Positions 44,814 to 54,312 are shown, counted from the first letter of the stretch. The stretch is DNA of 64,000 bases from Undibacterium cyanobacteriorum (GCF_031326225.1 NZ_CP133720.1:3658001-3722000), one strand, 5' to 3'. Made by a program: numbers and translations. Notes: generated by a model not told the origin, from the sequence alone.

Positions 44814-45485
44814 ATTGTTTTCCTTTATTTGCAAGCCACACATAAACTTTCATGGATGGGTGAGACAAGATGAAACAACAAGCTTGAACAACAAAACTTA
44901 AGAATCGCAACACCTGAGGTTACAAGGATTTCTTTTCAGGAATAATTCATACTAGCAACATTCTGATGTAGGTCAAACCTCTTTCCAAGAAAAAACTATT
45001 TTGCTATTTTTTTACAACATTTCTTTAATCTTTCATCAATGGAATTTTTTGAAATATAGACAAATGAACAGCTTTTTCATCACTTTAGGCGACGTTGATG
45101 CAATACGCCGAATTCGAGGGGAACTAATACCACCATCGCCATCAGGTTTTCAAAGGTCTCCACTGCCGCGACAGACTCACGACGACAATCATCATTTGAG
45201 AAAAAGCCAATCCCAAATCAATCACAAATCCATCAATTCAATTTCCATCAGCAAATAAATTTGATCGAATTCCGCAATGGCACTCAACAACCTATGCGTC
45301 GGCATCCGTTGTAATGTTGCAGCCCTTGTTTAGCGAACGAAATAAACACCAGAAAAAAACGTCGATTCAATATACAAGTCGAAAGCGCTCGGTATACCAT
45401 CACAAGCGCCATGTGTTTGGAGACACCGCACGTGGTCGAGTGCGATTGACTCGCTTTCATTCCGAACGATAACAACATCACGTCT
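44814..45485. other. Intergenic region before the sugar transporter
   Basis: 672 nt with no convincing gene. An open frame at 45001-45258 has no ribosome site and unordered composition. The LacI-type half-palindrome at 45381-45392 is the only recognised signal. The divergent porin operon starts at its left edge. Confidence 0.6.
45381..45392. promoter_or_regulatory. Candidate LacI-family operator before the sugar transporter
   Basis: GAAAGCGCTCGG contains the AGCGCT centre and one perfect half of the GAAAGCGCTTTC palindrome favoured by many LacI/GalR repressors; the right half is degenerate. It lies about 95 nt before the transporter start. No LacI-family gene is inside the window. Confidence 0.35.
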
Positions 45486-46922
45486 ATGACTACTAAACAA
45501 GCACAAACGCAGTGGGCGCAATTTATGCCCTTGGTCACCGTCTTCTTTTTCTGGGGATTCGTGGCCGCCAGTAATGACATTCTGATTCCCGTCTTCAAAC
45601 AAGCATTTAACCTGACCCAAACCCAAAGCCAGCTCGTCTCGCTCGCCTTCTACGTGGCGTATACAGTCGGCTCGATTTTGTACCTGATCGTTTCGGCCAT
45701 CATCAAAGACGATTTGATTAATCGCATCGGATACAAAAATGGCTTAGCCTTGGGGCTTGGCATTTCAGCCCTAGGAACTCTGTTGTTCTACCCAGCAGCC
45801 AATACCGGCTCCTTCGATTTGATGTTGGCTGGTTTATTCACAGTGGGTTTGGGTTTCTCTTTGCAACAAACAGCAGCGAACCCCTTGGCAATTGCACTCG
45901 GCACACCAAGCACAGGCTCGCAACGTTTGACATTGGCTGGTGGCGTCAATAATTTCGGCACCACGATTGGTCCTTTGATCGTCAGCTTCGCCATCTTCGG
46001 CGCGCCTTCCGCGACCAACACAGCGATTAGCATTGATAGCGTCAAGATTCCTTACTTGGTGCTCGGTGCAGCATTCTTGATCGTCGCTGTGTTCTTGAAA
46101 TTCTCGGCGATTCCCGATCGTCCACAAGTGAACGAAGTCGCCCATGACGCGGCACAAAGCAGTCGCACGTCAGCCCTTCAATATCCGCAATTGGTAATGG
46201 GTATGATCGCCATCTTTTTGTATGTCGGTGTGGAAGTCTCCACAGCGAGTAATTTACCGGCCTACATGGAGAGCAAATTGGGACTCATGACCAAAGATAT
46301 CGCCCCATATATTTCTTTGTATTGGGCGAGCTTGATGATGGGCCGTTGGACGGGCGCCGTAGAAGCTTTTGGCTTTGACATGAGTGTCGCCAAGATCGCC
46401 AAATTCCTCGCGCCGTATTTAGCGTTTAGCGTTTTCCTCGCGGTTAATGCGATCGCTCAGCATGACCTTACTCCCTTCTTCGTCTATGCGGCAATTATCT
46501 TAGTCTTGATTGCAGCGGATATCGCCAGCAAAGGCAATCCCGCTTCCATGCTCTTGATTTTCTCGGGGCTCGGCATAATTGGTCTGCTCATCGGTATGAG
46601 CACCAGTGGTATGACCAGCGTGTATGCGTTCACATCCATCGGTTTGTTCTGCAGCACCTTGTGGCCTTGCATTTTCGCTTTGGCGATTAATGGTCTCGGC
46701 AAACACACGGGCCAAGGTTCTAACTACTTGATCATGATGATTATGGGTGGTGGCTTTGTTAGCTGGGCGCAAGGTGCTTTGGCCGACCACATGGGCATTC
46801 AAGCAAGCTACATTATCGGTGTGATTTGTTTCGCTTATCTCGCCTTCTATGCTTGGCGCGTGAAGGGCATTTTGCATAGCCAAGGCATCGTCTTAGATAA
46901 GAAAGTCGATCTGGCGCATTGA
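45486..46922 (+). CDS. FucP-family MFS sugar:proton symporter, candidate mannose importer
   Basis: 478 residues with twelve hydrophobic helices. The beginning NDILIPVFKQAFNLT (residues 30-44) aligns with E. coli FucP including its Asp46 (Asp31 here). At the position of FucP Glu135 (GCLETAANP) this protein has LQQTAANP, with Gln128, as I recall for the hexose (GluP-like) members, so a hexose such as mannose is more likely than fucose. It is transcribed towards the AGE epimerase and sugar kinase genes, with a terminator between. Inner membrane. Substrate assignment is inference from neighbours. Confidence 0.88.
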   Translation: MTTKQAQTQWAQFMPLVTVFFFWGFVAASNDILIPVFKQAFNLTQTQSQLVSLAFYVAYTVGSILYLIVSAIIKDDLINRIGYKNGLALGLGISALGTLLFYPAANTGSFDLMLAGLFTVGLGFSLQQTAANPLAIALGTPSTGSQRLTLAGGVNNFGTTIGPLIVSFAIFGAPSATNTAISIDSVKIPYLVLGAAFLIVAVFLKFSAIPDRPQVNEVAHDAAQSSRTSALQYPQLVMGMIAIFLYVGVEVSTASNLPAYMESKLGLMTKDIAPYISLYWASLMMGRWTGAVEAFGFDMSVAKIAKFLAPYLAFSVFLAVNAIAQHDLTPFFVYAAIILVLIAADIASKGNPASMLLIFSGLGIIGLLIGMSTSGMTSVYAFTSIGLFCSTLWPCIFALAINGLGKHTGQGSNYLIMMIMGGGFVSWAQGALADHMGIQASYIIGVICFAYLAFYAWRVKGILHSQGIVLDKKVDLAH

Positions 46923-46970
46923 TACGATTGCCTGGCAAATTCAGTCCATCATCTGACTGAATCACAAAGC

Positions 46971-47002
46971 AAGCCACAGTGCTCAAACACTGTGGCTTTT
47001 TT
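46971..47002 (+). terminator. Terminator after the sugar transporter
   Basis: Perfect 11-bp stem AAGCCACAGTG / CACTGTGGCTT with a 6-nt loop followed by T-run. Confidence 0.88.
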
Positions 47003-47045
47003 GTTTAGTAAACCGAATAAACTGCGAGTGAAAACCCTGCTTTGG

Positions 47046-47074
47046 TTGTCGAGTGAAAATGGCTTGTGTACATT
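47046..47074 (+). promoter_or_regulatory. Candidate sigma-70 promoter of the epimerase/kinase pair
   Basis: TTGTCG (4/6), 17 nt, TACATT (4/6), placed between the upstream terminator and the ATG at 47103; the predicted transcript has a leader of about 20 nt. Confidence 0.4.
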
Positions 47075-47102
47075 AGCTTCATCACCTTTTTCTCGATTCA
47101 AA

Positions 47103-48392
47103 ATGAACGCGCCATCTACTCCTTCTTCTGCATCGCCAGCTTTTCCGCCCTTCCGTTCGGCCGACACCTTGCATGCGCACATCGCGCACACCATGGCGTT
47201 TTATCATCCGCGCTGTATCGACAGTAGTGGTGGCTTTTACCACTACTTCAAAGATGATGGAACGGTGTACGACGCTGCCAGTCGCCATCTCGTCAGCAGC
47301 ACGCGTTTTGTCTTTAACTATGCGATGGCCTATCGTCATTTCGGTCAGCCTGAGTACTTGGATCAAGTCAAACATGGGGTCGCTTTTTTGCGCGAGGTCC
47401 ATCGCAATCCCAACACGGGCGCTTACGCTTGGCAGTTGAATTGGGCTGACGGTCAAAAACAAATCACCGATGGCACCAATCACTGCTACGGTTTAGCTTT
47501 TGTAGTATTGGCGTACGCCCACGCTCTGATGGCAGGCATGAGTGAGGCGAAAGACCATTTGTATGAAACTGTGCAGTTAATGGAAGACAAATTCTGGCAA
47601 GAAGAGTACGGCTTGTATGCTGATCAAGCGAGTGATGATTGGAGCGTACGCGATCCATATCGCGGTCAAAACGCCAATATGCATTCCTGCGAAGCGATGA
47701 TCGCGGCCTACCAAGCCACTGGTGATCTCGCGCTCCTACATCGCGCAGAAAAAATCGCACGCTCGATTACTTTGCGCCAAGCCGCCCAAGCCGATGGCAA
47801 GATTTGGGAGCACTACGATAGCGAATGGAAAATCGACTGGAACTACAACCTCGACGACAAAGCGAATTTATTCCGACCATGGGGTTTCCAACCGGGGCAC
47901 TTCACTGAATGGTCGAAATTATTGATGCTGCTCGACGGTTACGCCGAACACTTGCAAGAAGAAGCATCTTGGCTAGTCCCAACCGCAGAAAAACTGTTTG
48001 CCACCGCGATGGAAACGTCGTGGGATGAGCAACATGGTGGCATCTGCTACGGCTTTGCACCCGATCACAGTGTATGCGATGGCGACAAATATTTTTGGGT
48101 GCAAGCTGAGACTTTCGCGGCCGCCGCTTGCTTGGCCAAGCGCACTGGCAAAGAAAGCTACTGGCAATGGTATGACAAGATCTGGCAATACAGTTGGCAA
48201 CACATGATCGACCATCAGCACGGTGCTTGGTATCGCATTCTGCGCAATGACAATAGCAAAATCAGCGACGAGAAAAGCCCTGCTGGCAAAACCGATTATC
48301 ACACCATGGGCGCTTGCTACGAAGTGCTGAATGTGTTGGGCGCGTTTGGTAAGGGAATAGCGAATCAGGAAGGCACGCCGCATCATGGGTGA
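47103..48392 (+). CDS. AGE family epimerase/isomerase, probable D-mannose isomerase
   Basis: 429 residues from ATG 47103; the frame is open further upstream, but that stretch lies across the terminator hairpin. It is an (alpha/alpha)6 barrel of the N-acylglucosamine 2-epimerase family. Conserved pocket segments are STRFVFNYAMAYRHFG (~66-81), TNHCYGLAFVVLAYAHA (~125-141), NMHSCEAMIAAY (~192-203, His and Glu), GFQPGHFTEWSKLLM (~261-275) and DYHTMGACYEVLN (~397-409). In a cluster with mannosidases and a sugar kinase, mannose-fructose isomerisation is the best guess; an epimerase on N-acylglucosamine or cellobiose cannot be excluded. Overlaps the kinase by 8 nt. Confidence 0.87.
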   Translation: MNAPSTPSSASPAFPPFRSADTLHAHIAHTMAFYHPRCIDSSGGFYHYFKDDGTVYDAASRHLVSSTRFVFNYAMAYRHFGQPEYLDQVKHGVAFLREVHRNPNTGAYAWQLNWADGQKQITDGTNHCYGLAFVVLAYAHALMAGMSEAKDHLYETVQLMEDKFWQEEYGLYADQASDDWSVRDPYRGQNANMHSCEAMIAAYQATGDLALLHRAEKIARSITLRQAAQADGKIWEHYDSEWKIDWNYNLDDKANLFRPWGFQPGHFTEWSKLLMLLDGYAEHLQEEASWLVPTAEKLFATAMETSWDEQHGGICYGFAPDHSVCDGDKYFWVQAETFAAAACLAKRTGKESYWQWYDKIWQYSWQHMIDHQHGAWYRILRNDNSKISDEKSPAGKTDYHTMGACYEVLNVLGAFGKGIANQEGTPHHG

Positions 48393-49341
48393 AATTTTGC
48401 AAGACGCACGCGCGTTTCCGGAATTTGTTTGCCCCGGTGAAGCGCTGACCGACATGATACGTACCGGACCAGATCAATGGCAAAGTTTGGTCGGCGGATC
48501 GACCTGGAATGTCGCACGCAGTCTCGCCAAACTCGGCCTATCGACTGGCTTTGCTGGTGCGATCAGTTGCGACTTATTTGGCGACGCATTGTACGCCGCA
48601 AGCGAACAAGCCGAACTCGATTGCCGCTTGATTCAACGCTATGCAAAATCTCCTTTGCTCGCTATCGTTGGTGAGACGTCGCCCCCCGATTATTTTTTTA
48701 TTGGTGATGACGCGGCCGATTTATATTTTGATCCTGATGCATTACCGACGGGCTGGGATCAGCGCCTACGTTGGGCGCATTTTGGCGGCATCAGCTTGGC
48801 GCGCCCACGTCTTGCACCGAAACTGATTGCTCTCGCTCAGCGTTTGAAAGCACAAGGGGTCAAGATTTCTTATGATCCGAATTTTCGTAAGCTGATGGAT
48901 GCGAACTACGACGCCACGCTGGTCACCATGTGCGGATTGGCAGATGTGATTAAAGTGTCGGACGATGACTTAATCGGCCTCTTCCGCAACACAGATCTCG
49001 TGCACAATTTTGCCAAACTGCGTGCCATGAACCCGAAGTCGATGATCTTATACACACGTGGTGCTGCAGGTGCATCTTTGCACTCGCACTTACACTTGCG
49101 GGGAGACGATCAAGATCACAGCTGGCATGCGCAACCTCCCAAGATTGCAGTCGTGGACACGGTTGGCGCTGGTGATGCCAGCATTGCCGGCTTGCTTTAC
49201 AGCCTCGATCAACATCCAGAACGCAGCCCGCAAATGCATCTCAATTTTGCGGTCGCCAGTGGTGCTGCTGCTTGCCTCGCTGCTGGCGCTCAAGCACCAA
49301 GCGTCGCTGATATTGCGCCGCTTTTCGCTAGTATGAGTTGA
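48385..49341 (+). CDS. PfkB-family carbohydrate kinase, probable fructokinase
   Basis: 318 residues, ribokinase fold. The N-terminal GGSTWNVARSLAKLGL (~37-52) is the sugar-binding segment and DTVGAGDASIAGLL (~256-269) is the C-terminal PfkB signature with the catalytic Asp. The gene overlaps the AGE epimerase by 8 nt, so translation is coupled; this makes a mannose-to-fructose-to-fructose-6-phosphate pair the simplest reading. Direct phosphorylation of mannose remains possible. No regulatory domain. The GH47 gene follows after 114 nt. Confidence 0.87.
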   Translation: MGEILQDARAFPEFVCPGEALTDMIRTGPDQWQSLVGGSTWNVARSLAKLGLSTGFAGAISCDLFGDALYAASEQAELDCRLIQRYAKSPLLAIVGETSPPDYFFIGDDAADLYFDPDALPTGWDQRLRWAHFGGISLARPRLAPKLIALAQRLKAQGVKISYDPNFRKLMDANYDATLVTMCGLADVIKVSDDDLIGLFRNTDLVHNFAKLRAMNPKSMILYTRGAAGASLHSHLHLRGDDQDHSWHAQPPKIAVVDTVGAGDASIAGLLYSLDQHPERSPQMHLNFAVASGAAACLAAGAQAPSVADIAPLFASMS

Positions 49342-49455
49342 TATGAGCTGATATGGACTGAATTATTTTGGCTCGAATTTTTGCAAAAACCAAAGCCTGT
49401 TTGAAGACTTATCTAAAGACATATTTGTAGGACTTGTTTACCAAGGAAAACTATC

Positions 49456-50916
49456 TTGAAATCGCTTAAACCACCGTGCCTCGCATTCGCCATCGCTTCA
49501 TTAAGCTTCTCCGTTATGGCCTCGAGCTTCGCCACCACGCTAGAACAAAACTCTGCGACCAAAACTAAACTTAACAAGGCCAATAAAGGCAACATGAGCA
49601 AGACTGCTGGGACTGTAGCTGCCGTCACCATGACCGATGCCGAAGCGGCTGTCATGGCAGAACGTGTTAAAGCAGAGACCCAACATGCGTGGCAAGCCTA
49701 TAAACAATTCGCGTGGGGTCATGATGCGCTTAAACCATTAAGTCAAGGCAGCCATGATTGGTATGGTTCTTCACTCTTGATGACGCCGGTCGACGCACTC
49801 GATACGTTGTTGATCATGGGCTTGGATAAAGAAGCCAAAGAAGCGCAAGAGTTGATCGTCAGCAAACTCAATTTTGATCAAGATCTCAGCGTACAAAATT
49901 TTGAAATCACCATTCGATTGCTCGGTGGTTTGCTCTCCAGCTACCAGATGACGAAAGATGAGCGTCTCCTCAAGTTGGCCAAAGATTTGGGCGATCGCCT
50001 ACTGCCCGCTTTCAACTCCCCAACAGGCATGCCTTACACCCATGTCAATCTCAAAACGGGCAAGGTCGATGGAAATGTGAGCAATCCTGCGGAGACCGGC
50101 ACTCTCTTGCTGGAATTCGGCATGCTCAGCAAATTAACGGGTAATCCGATTTACTACGATAAAGCAAAGAAAGCCTTGGTGGCGACCTACGAACGTCGTT
50201 CTAAGCTCGATTTAGTCGGCTCTGGCATCAATGTCGAAACGGGCGAATGGACCGACAACACAGCGCACATCGCGGGCGGGATTGATTCCTACTACGAATA
50301 TCTCTACAAGTGCTACCGCTTGTTCGGCGATCAAGACTGCAAAGCGATGTGGGACACCAGCATCAAAGGCATTAATCGCCATCTGGCTGACGAAGTACGC
50401 GGTGAATTCTGGTATGGCTATGTCGATATGAACACCGGCAAACGCACGGCGACCGTGTATGGTGCATTAGATGCCTTCATGCCAGCTTTATTGGTCTTGG
50501 GCGGCGATCTCGAGCGCGCTAAACGTCTGCAAGAATCTGGCCTCAAAATGTGGCGCTTACATGGCATCGAACCTGAAGCAATCGACTACGTGAATATGAA
50601 AGTCGTCTCCGCCGCTTATCCATTGCGTCCTGAAATCATTGAATCCGCTTACTACCTCCATCAAGCCACCGGTGACACAAAATACCGCGTGATGGGCAAA
50701 GAATTCTTTAATGATTTCGTCAAGCGCTGCCGCGTTCAACACGGTTATGCTGCGCTCAAAGACGTACGGACAGATTTGAAATCCGATTCCATGGAAAGCT
50801 TCGTGTTCGCCGAAACCTTCAAATACTACTACCTCTTATTCGCACCAAAATCCGCACTTGATTTCAACAAAGTGACCTTCAATACCGAGGCACACCCGTA
50901 CCGTCTTGATCACTAG
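49456..50916 (+). CDS. GH47 alpha-1,2-mannosidase (class I), exported
   Basis: 486 residues starting at TTG 49456 (AAGGAAAA upstream). Residues 1-26 form a signal peptide. Class I mannosidase features are visible: MTPVDALDTLLIMG (~109-122), GGLLSSYQMT, ETGTLLLEFG, GGIDSYYEYLYK (~275-286), LRPEIIESAYYLH (~391-403) and SFVFAETFKYYYLLF (~443-457), ending with FNTEAHP whose Thr binds the catalytic calcium in the family. It should trim alpha-1,2-linked mannose from high-mannose glycans. GH47 is mostly eukaryotic, with few bacterial members. It precedes the GH92 gene and follows the sugar kinase. Confidence 0.93.
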   Translation: MKSLKPPCLAFAIASLSFSVMASSFATTLEQNSATKTKLNKANKGNMSKTAGTVAAVTMTDAEAAVMAERVKAETQHAWQAYKQFAWGHDALKPLSQGSHDWYGSSLLMTPVDALDTLLIMGLDKEAKEAQELIVSKLNFDQDLSVQNFEITIRLLGGLLSSYQMTKDERLLKLAKDLGDRLLPAFNSPTGMPYTHVNLKTGKVDGNVSNPAETGTLLLEFGMLSKLTGNPIYYDKAKKALVATYERRSKLDLVGSGINVETGEWTDNTAHIAGGIDSYYEYLYKCYRLFGDQDCKAMWDTSIKGINRHLADEVRGEFWYGYVDMNTGKRTATVYGALDAFMPALLVLGGDLERAKRLQESGLKMWRLHGIEPEAIDYVNMKVVSAAYPLRPEIIESAYYLHQATGDTKYRVMGKEFFNDFVKRCRVQHGYAALKDVRTDLKSDSMESFVFAETFKYYYLLFAPKSALDFNKVTFNTEAHPYRLDH

Positions 50917-50924
50917 ATGAGGTC

Positions 50925-50944
50925 GCCCCTGCGCAGGCAGGGGC
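50925..50944. repeat. Short GC-rich hairpin repeat between the GH47 and GH92 genes
   Basis: Perfect 8-bp stem GCCCCTGC / GCAGGGGC with a 4-nt loop and no T-run. This motif recurs widely in intergenic DNA of many proteobacteria, so I treat it as a repeat rather than a dedicated terminator. Confidence 0.55.
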
Positions 50945-51071
50945 CCAGTTTCTCTAGTTTTATGAGGCAAGCGAACGAACAGTCGTCATCTTCTGCAATG
51001 TCATCATCAGCAATAAAAAAAGACCAACAACAATATCATCACCAATATCCCATTCTCGCCAAGGATCACCT

Positions 51072-53546
51072 ATGCGATTCCCCTCTTCTCTCAGCTTGTG
51101 CAAATCCCTACTTAGCCTTAGCAGTGTTTTCGTGATCTTGGCGAGCACGCCCATCGCCAGTGCACAACATTCGAGTTCGAGTTCTATCTCCGTCTTAGCC
51201 AAAACTCCGGTCAATACTTTCATCGGCACCCAAGACGACGGCAATACCTTCCCTGGTGCCTCGGCACCGTTTGGCATGATACAAGTGAGCCCAATTGGCG
51301 AACATTACTCAGGTTGGCGTTACACCGATCCAAAAATTCGCGGCTTTGGTCACTTCTTCTTATCTGGCGCTGGATGCTGGGAGCAAGGCGGTCAACTGTC
51401 CGTGTTGCCCGTCACCGGTAGCATAGGTCCCGGAGGTGATTTCGACACCAGCAAAGCGAACTCGTTTGACCACAAAAAATATGCCTCCAATTACACCCAC
51501 GATGGCGAAGTTGGGACGGCGGGTTATTTCAAAATGCAATTGACCAGCTATGGTGGGATCACTGCAGAAAACACTGCACTGACGCGGGTTGCAGCTGAGC
51601 GTTATACCTTCGCAGCGAATCAAAACAGCGGCCATATCTTGGTCAATGTCGGTCAAGCCAATGAACGCCACTCCGTCGCTGGAAGCAGTTTGCAAGTGAT
51701 CGACGATCATACGCTGGAAGCCAAGATCGTCACCTTGAGTTTTTGTGGCGGCACCAAGTACACGACCTGGTACCGCATGGAATTCAATCGCCCATTCAAA
51801 ACGCATGGTGTCTGGAATGAAGTTGGTGGTAAAGAAGGTGTGCGTAGTTTGAGTCAACAAGGTGAAGTGCGTCCACACGGCGCCTGGTTTAGTTTCGATT
51901 TGAGTCATGACAAAAGTGTGACCGCGGTGACCTCGATCTCGCATGTGGATATCCAAGGCGCCCGTCGCAATCTCGGCGCTGAAGGAAAAATCGGCGAGAC
52001 ACTGATGAGCTTCGATGCCATGCGCGAGAAAGCTCAGGCCTTGTGGGCCAAAGAGTTGAACAGCATACGCATCACTGGCGGTAGCCAAGATGAACGTACC
52101 GTCTTTTACACCGCGCTGTATCACACACTGCTACAACCACTGACGGGCAATGATGTCGATGGTCGCTATCGTGGCTGGGATAATCAGATTCACACGACCG
52201 ATCGACGCACTGGCGAAACCTACTATGAGTTCTTCTCGCTGTGGGATACCTATCGCGCGCAAAATCAAATGTTGGCTTTGCTACGACCACAGCGCGCCAA
52301 AGACATCGCCAATTCTGTTTTAAAGATCCATGAACAGAGCGGATGGTTGCCACGGTGGGGTTACGCCAGTTATGAAACCAATGTAATGACGGGTGATCCT
52401 GTGACGCCGTTCTTAGTCGATCTGTGGCGTTATGGCGCCTTGAAGGGCAAAGAAAAACAAGCGTATGCAGCACTGCGTCAAAATGCTTTCGGCGTGCCCG
52501 ACTTTAAAATCCGCGCCCAAGGTCGCGCTGGCAATCCAAGCTATTTACAACTGGGTTTCGTGCAATATGATCGCGCCTTCCCTGCCAAAGGTATGGATGT
52601 CGATCCGCATCACGGTGGTTCCGCCACTTTGGAATACGCACAAGGCGATGCCGCCCTCGCCATGATGGCGCAAGCGCTGGGCAAAAAAGAAGATGCTGCG
52701 ATCTTGAGAAAACGCGGCGCGAATTGGCGTCAAGTGTGGGACAACAGCGTAGTTGATCAAGAACTGGGTTTCAAAGGTTTTCCTCGCGCCCGTATCGACG
52801 GCGGTGACTGGTACACCGAAATCGATGGCAGTTATAGCCCTCGTTCAGAACACGGCTTTCACGAAGGCACGGCCTGGCAATATCAATGGCTGGTGCAGCA
52901 AGATGTGCCAGGGCTAGTTAGTGAAATGGGCGGACGTGAAATGGCCGGTAAGCGCCTCGATGCCTTCTTCGCACTCGAGGCTCTACAGAAAGATCCGCAA
53001 CATGCGGTGCGCAAAGAATGGGTGGTTGGCCCCTACAGCTATTACAACCAATATCGCTACAACCCTAACAACGAACCGGACTTGCACGCACCATGGATCT
53101 ACACCCACATCGGTCAACCATGGAAGACTGCCATCGTGGCACGCGCTGCTGACATCTTATTCAGCAATGCGCCGAATGGCGTGACGGGTAACGATGATCT
53201 TGGCACCATGTCGGCGTGGTATTTGTTCAGCGCTCTCGGTTTGTATCCATCGACTCCCGGCACCGGTCAGTTCTTGCTACATGCACCCAAATTTATCAAT
53301 GCAGAGATCGATCTCGGCAATGGCAAAACCTTGACCATCAACAGCCTCGGACATCGTACTAACACCAATAACTTCATCCACGCAGCACGCTTCAATGGCA
53401 AAGCGCAAGACAAAGTATTCTTAGATTGGGAAGCCTTGCAACAAGGCGGCACCTTGGAATTCCAAATGAATGATCGCTTTGATCAGAACGGCTGGGGCAC
53501 GCAATCGAAAAACTTGCCGCAAGGCTTGTCGGGGCGTATGCCTTAA
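51072..53546 (+). CDS. GH92 family alpha-mannosidase, exported
   Basis: 824 residues. The first ~33 residues are a signal peptide (ending IASAQ). GH92 hallmarks: NTFIGTQDDGNTFPGASAPF (~52-71), the N-terminal galactose-mutarotase-like domain to ~300, then the catalytic (alpha/alpha)6 region with FYTALYHTLLQP (~344), EGTAWQYQWLVQQD (~600), NEPDLHAPWIYTHIGQP (~662) and GNDDLGTMSAWYLFSALGLYP (~700, typical of the family). GH92 enzymes are calcium-dependent exo-alpha-mannosidases acting on alpha-1,2/1,3/1,4 or 1,6 links of yeast mannan and N-glycans. It complements GH47. AAGG precedes the ATG. Confidence 0.95.
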   Translation: MRFPSSLSLCKSLLSLSSVFVILASTPIASAQHSSSSSISVLAKTPVNTFIGTQDDGNTFPGASAPFGMIQVSPIGEHYSGWRYTDPKIRGFGHFFLSGAGCWEQGGQLSVLPVTGSIGPGGDFDTSKANSFDHKKYASNYTHDGEVGTAGYFKMQLTSYGGITAENTALTRVAAERYTFAANQNSGHILVNVGQANERHSVAGSSLQVIDDHTLEAKIVTLSFCGGTKYTTWYRMEFNRPFKTHGVWNEVGGKEGVRSLSQQGEVRPHGAWFSFDLSHDKSVTAVTSISHVDIQGARRNLGAEGKIGETLMSFDAMREKAQALWAKELNSIRITGGSQDERTVFYTALYHTLLQPLTGNDVDGRYRGWDNQIHTTDRRTGETYYEFFSLWDTYRAQNQMLALLRPQRAKDIANSVLKIHEQSGWLPRWGYASYETNVMTGDPVTPFLVDLWRYGALKGKEKQAYAALRQNAFGVPDFKIRAQGRAGNPSYLQLGFVQYDRAFPAKGMDVDPHHGGSATLEYAQGDAALAMMAQALGKKEDAAILRKRGANWRQVWDNSVVDQELGFKGFPRARIDGGDWYTEIDGSYSPRSEHGFHEGTAWQYQWLVQQDVPGLVSEMGGREMAGKRLDAFFALEALQKDPQHAVRKEWVVGPYSYYNQYRYNPNNEPDLHAPWIYTHIGQPWKTAIVARAADILFSNAPNGVTGNDDLGTMSAWYLFSALGLYPSTPGTGQFLLHAPKFINAEIDLGNGKTLTINSLGHRTNTNNFIHAARFNGKAQDKVFLDWEALQQGGTLEFQMNDRFDQNGWGTQSKNLPQGLSGRMP

Positions 53547-53718
53547 GACCCCAACTGCGAAGGTTGGAATTTATTCAGAATTACATTTCGTGCAAATTCT
53601 TCTAGAATGGCGGACACTTTACTTGAGACAGATATTGTTCGCCATTCTGGAAAATCCATGCTCATCACTGTCTCCGAGCATCGCCAATTAAATCAACGTT
53701 TCTTTTGACGGGGAAAAA

Positions 53719-54219
53719 TTGAACGTGCAAAGCGATCTCAATAAGCGCTGCTTTCCACCGGTAGTCGATGAACACACTGAGTTGCTAATTTTAGGCAGCT
53801 TACCAGGCGACGCCTCGCTTGCGCAACAACAATACTATGCGCATCCGCAAAATCGTTTTTGGCATTTACTATCGGATGTGTTTGCTATCGATTTGGTGAA
53901 CCAAAACTACCAACAACGTTTGCAAAGCTTGCTCTCGCATCGCATCGGTTTATGGGATGTAGTGGCGCAAGCCAAACGCGAGGGCAGTCTTGATAGCAAG
54001 ATCATCGAGCGCGATGACAATGATCTTCTTGCGCTGCTTTCCACCTTACCAGCGCTACGTCGTATTGCATTCAATGGCGGCACGGCGAGTAAAATCGGAC
54101 TCAAGATTCTCGGCCCACGCGCTGAGGATTTCCAAATCCATCAACTACCATCGAGCAGCCCTGCTTACACTTTGGCGTATGCCGAAAAACTGAAGCAGTG
54201 GAAAAAGTTGCGCCCATAA
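53719..54219 (+). CDS. Uracil-DNA-glycosylase-superfamily hypoxanthine/uracil DNA glycosylase (family 6-like)
   Basis: 166 residues from TTG 53719 (GGGGAAAA upstream). The GSLPGDASLAQQQYYAHPQ (~27-45) and NRFW segments, GLWDVV (~77) and the LPSSSPAY end are those of family 6 hypoxanthine-DNA glycosylases within the UDG superfamily. It should excise deaminated bases (hypoxanthine or uracil) in base-excision repair. Not related functionally to the mannosidase genes just upstream. Followed by a strong terminator. Confidence 0.88.
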   Translation: MNVQSDLNKRCFPPVVDEHTELLILGSLPGDASLAQQQYYAHPQNRFWHLLSDVFAIDLVNQNYQQRLQSLLSHRIGLWDVVAQAKREGSLDSKIIERDDNDLLALLSTLPALRRIAFNGGTASKIGLKILGPRAEDFQIHQLPSSSPAYTLAYAEKLKQWKKLRP

Positions 54220-54220
54220 A

Positions 54221-54252
54221 AAAACGACACTAGCCGGTACTAGTGTCGTTTT
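54221..54252. terminator. Terminator after the DNA glycosylase gene, likely bidirectional
   Basis: Perfect 13-bp stem AAAACGACACTAG / CTAGTGTCGTTTT with a 6-nt loop and T-runs on both sides; it can also end the convergent Ala-rich gene transcript. Confidence 0.9.
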
Positions 54253-54312
54253 CTTTACTGCTTGATGCCTCACTGGGTGCCAATCTTAACTGGCAACCAG
54301 TGACATCATCAA

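Noticed and set aside
45001..45258. Open frame of 85 codons before the sugar transporter
   Set aside because: No ribosome site, no recognisable domain, composition unlike neighbouring genes; lies in a gap that carries regulatory DNA.
46992..47102. N-terminal extension of the AGE epimerase
   Set aside because: It begins in the T-run of the transporter terminator and passes through the candidate promoter; the ATG at 47103 fits the family length.
50931..51135. Small peptide gene beginning near the GC-rich hairpin after GH47
   Set aside because: The reading frame is produced by the repeat sequence itself and overlaps the GH92 start; no ribosome site.
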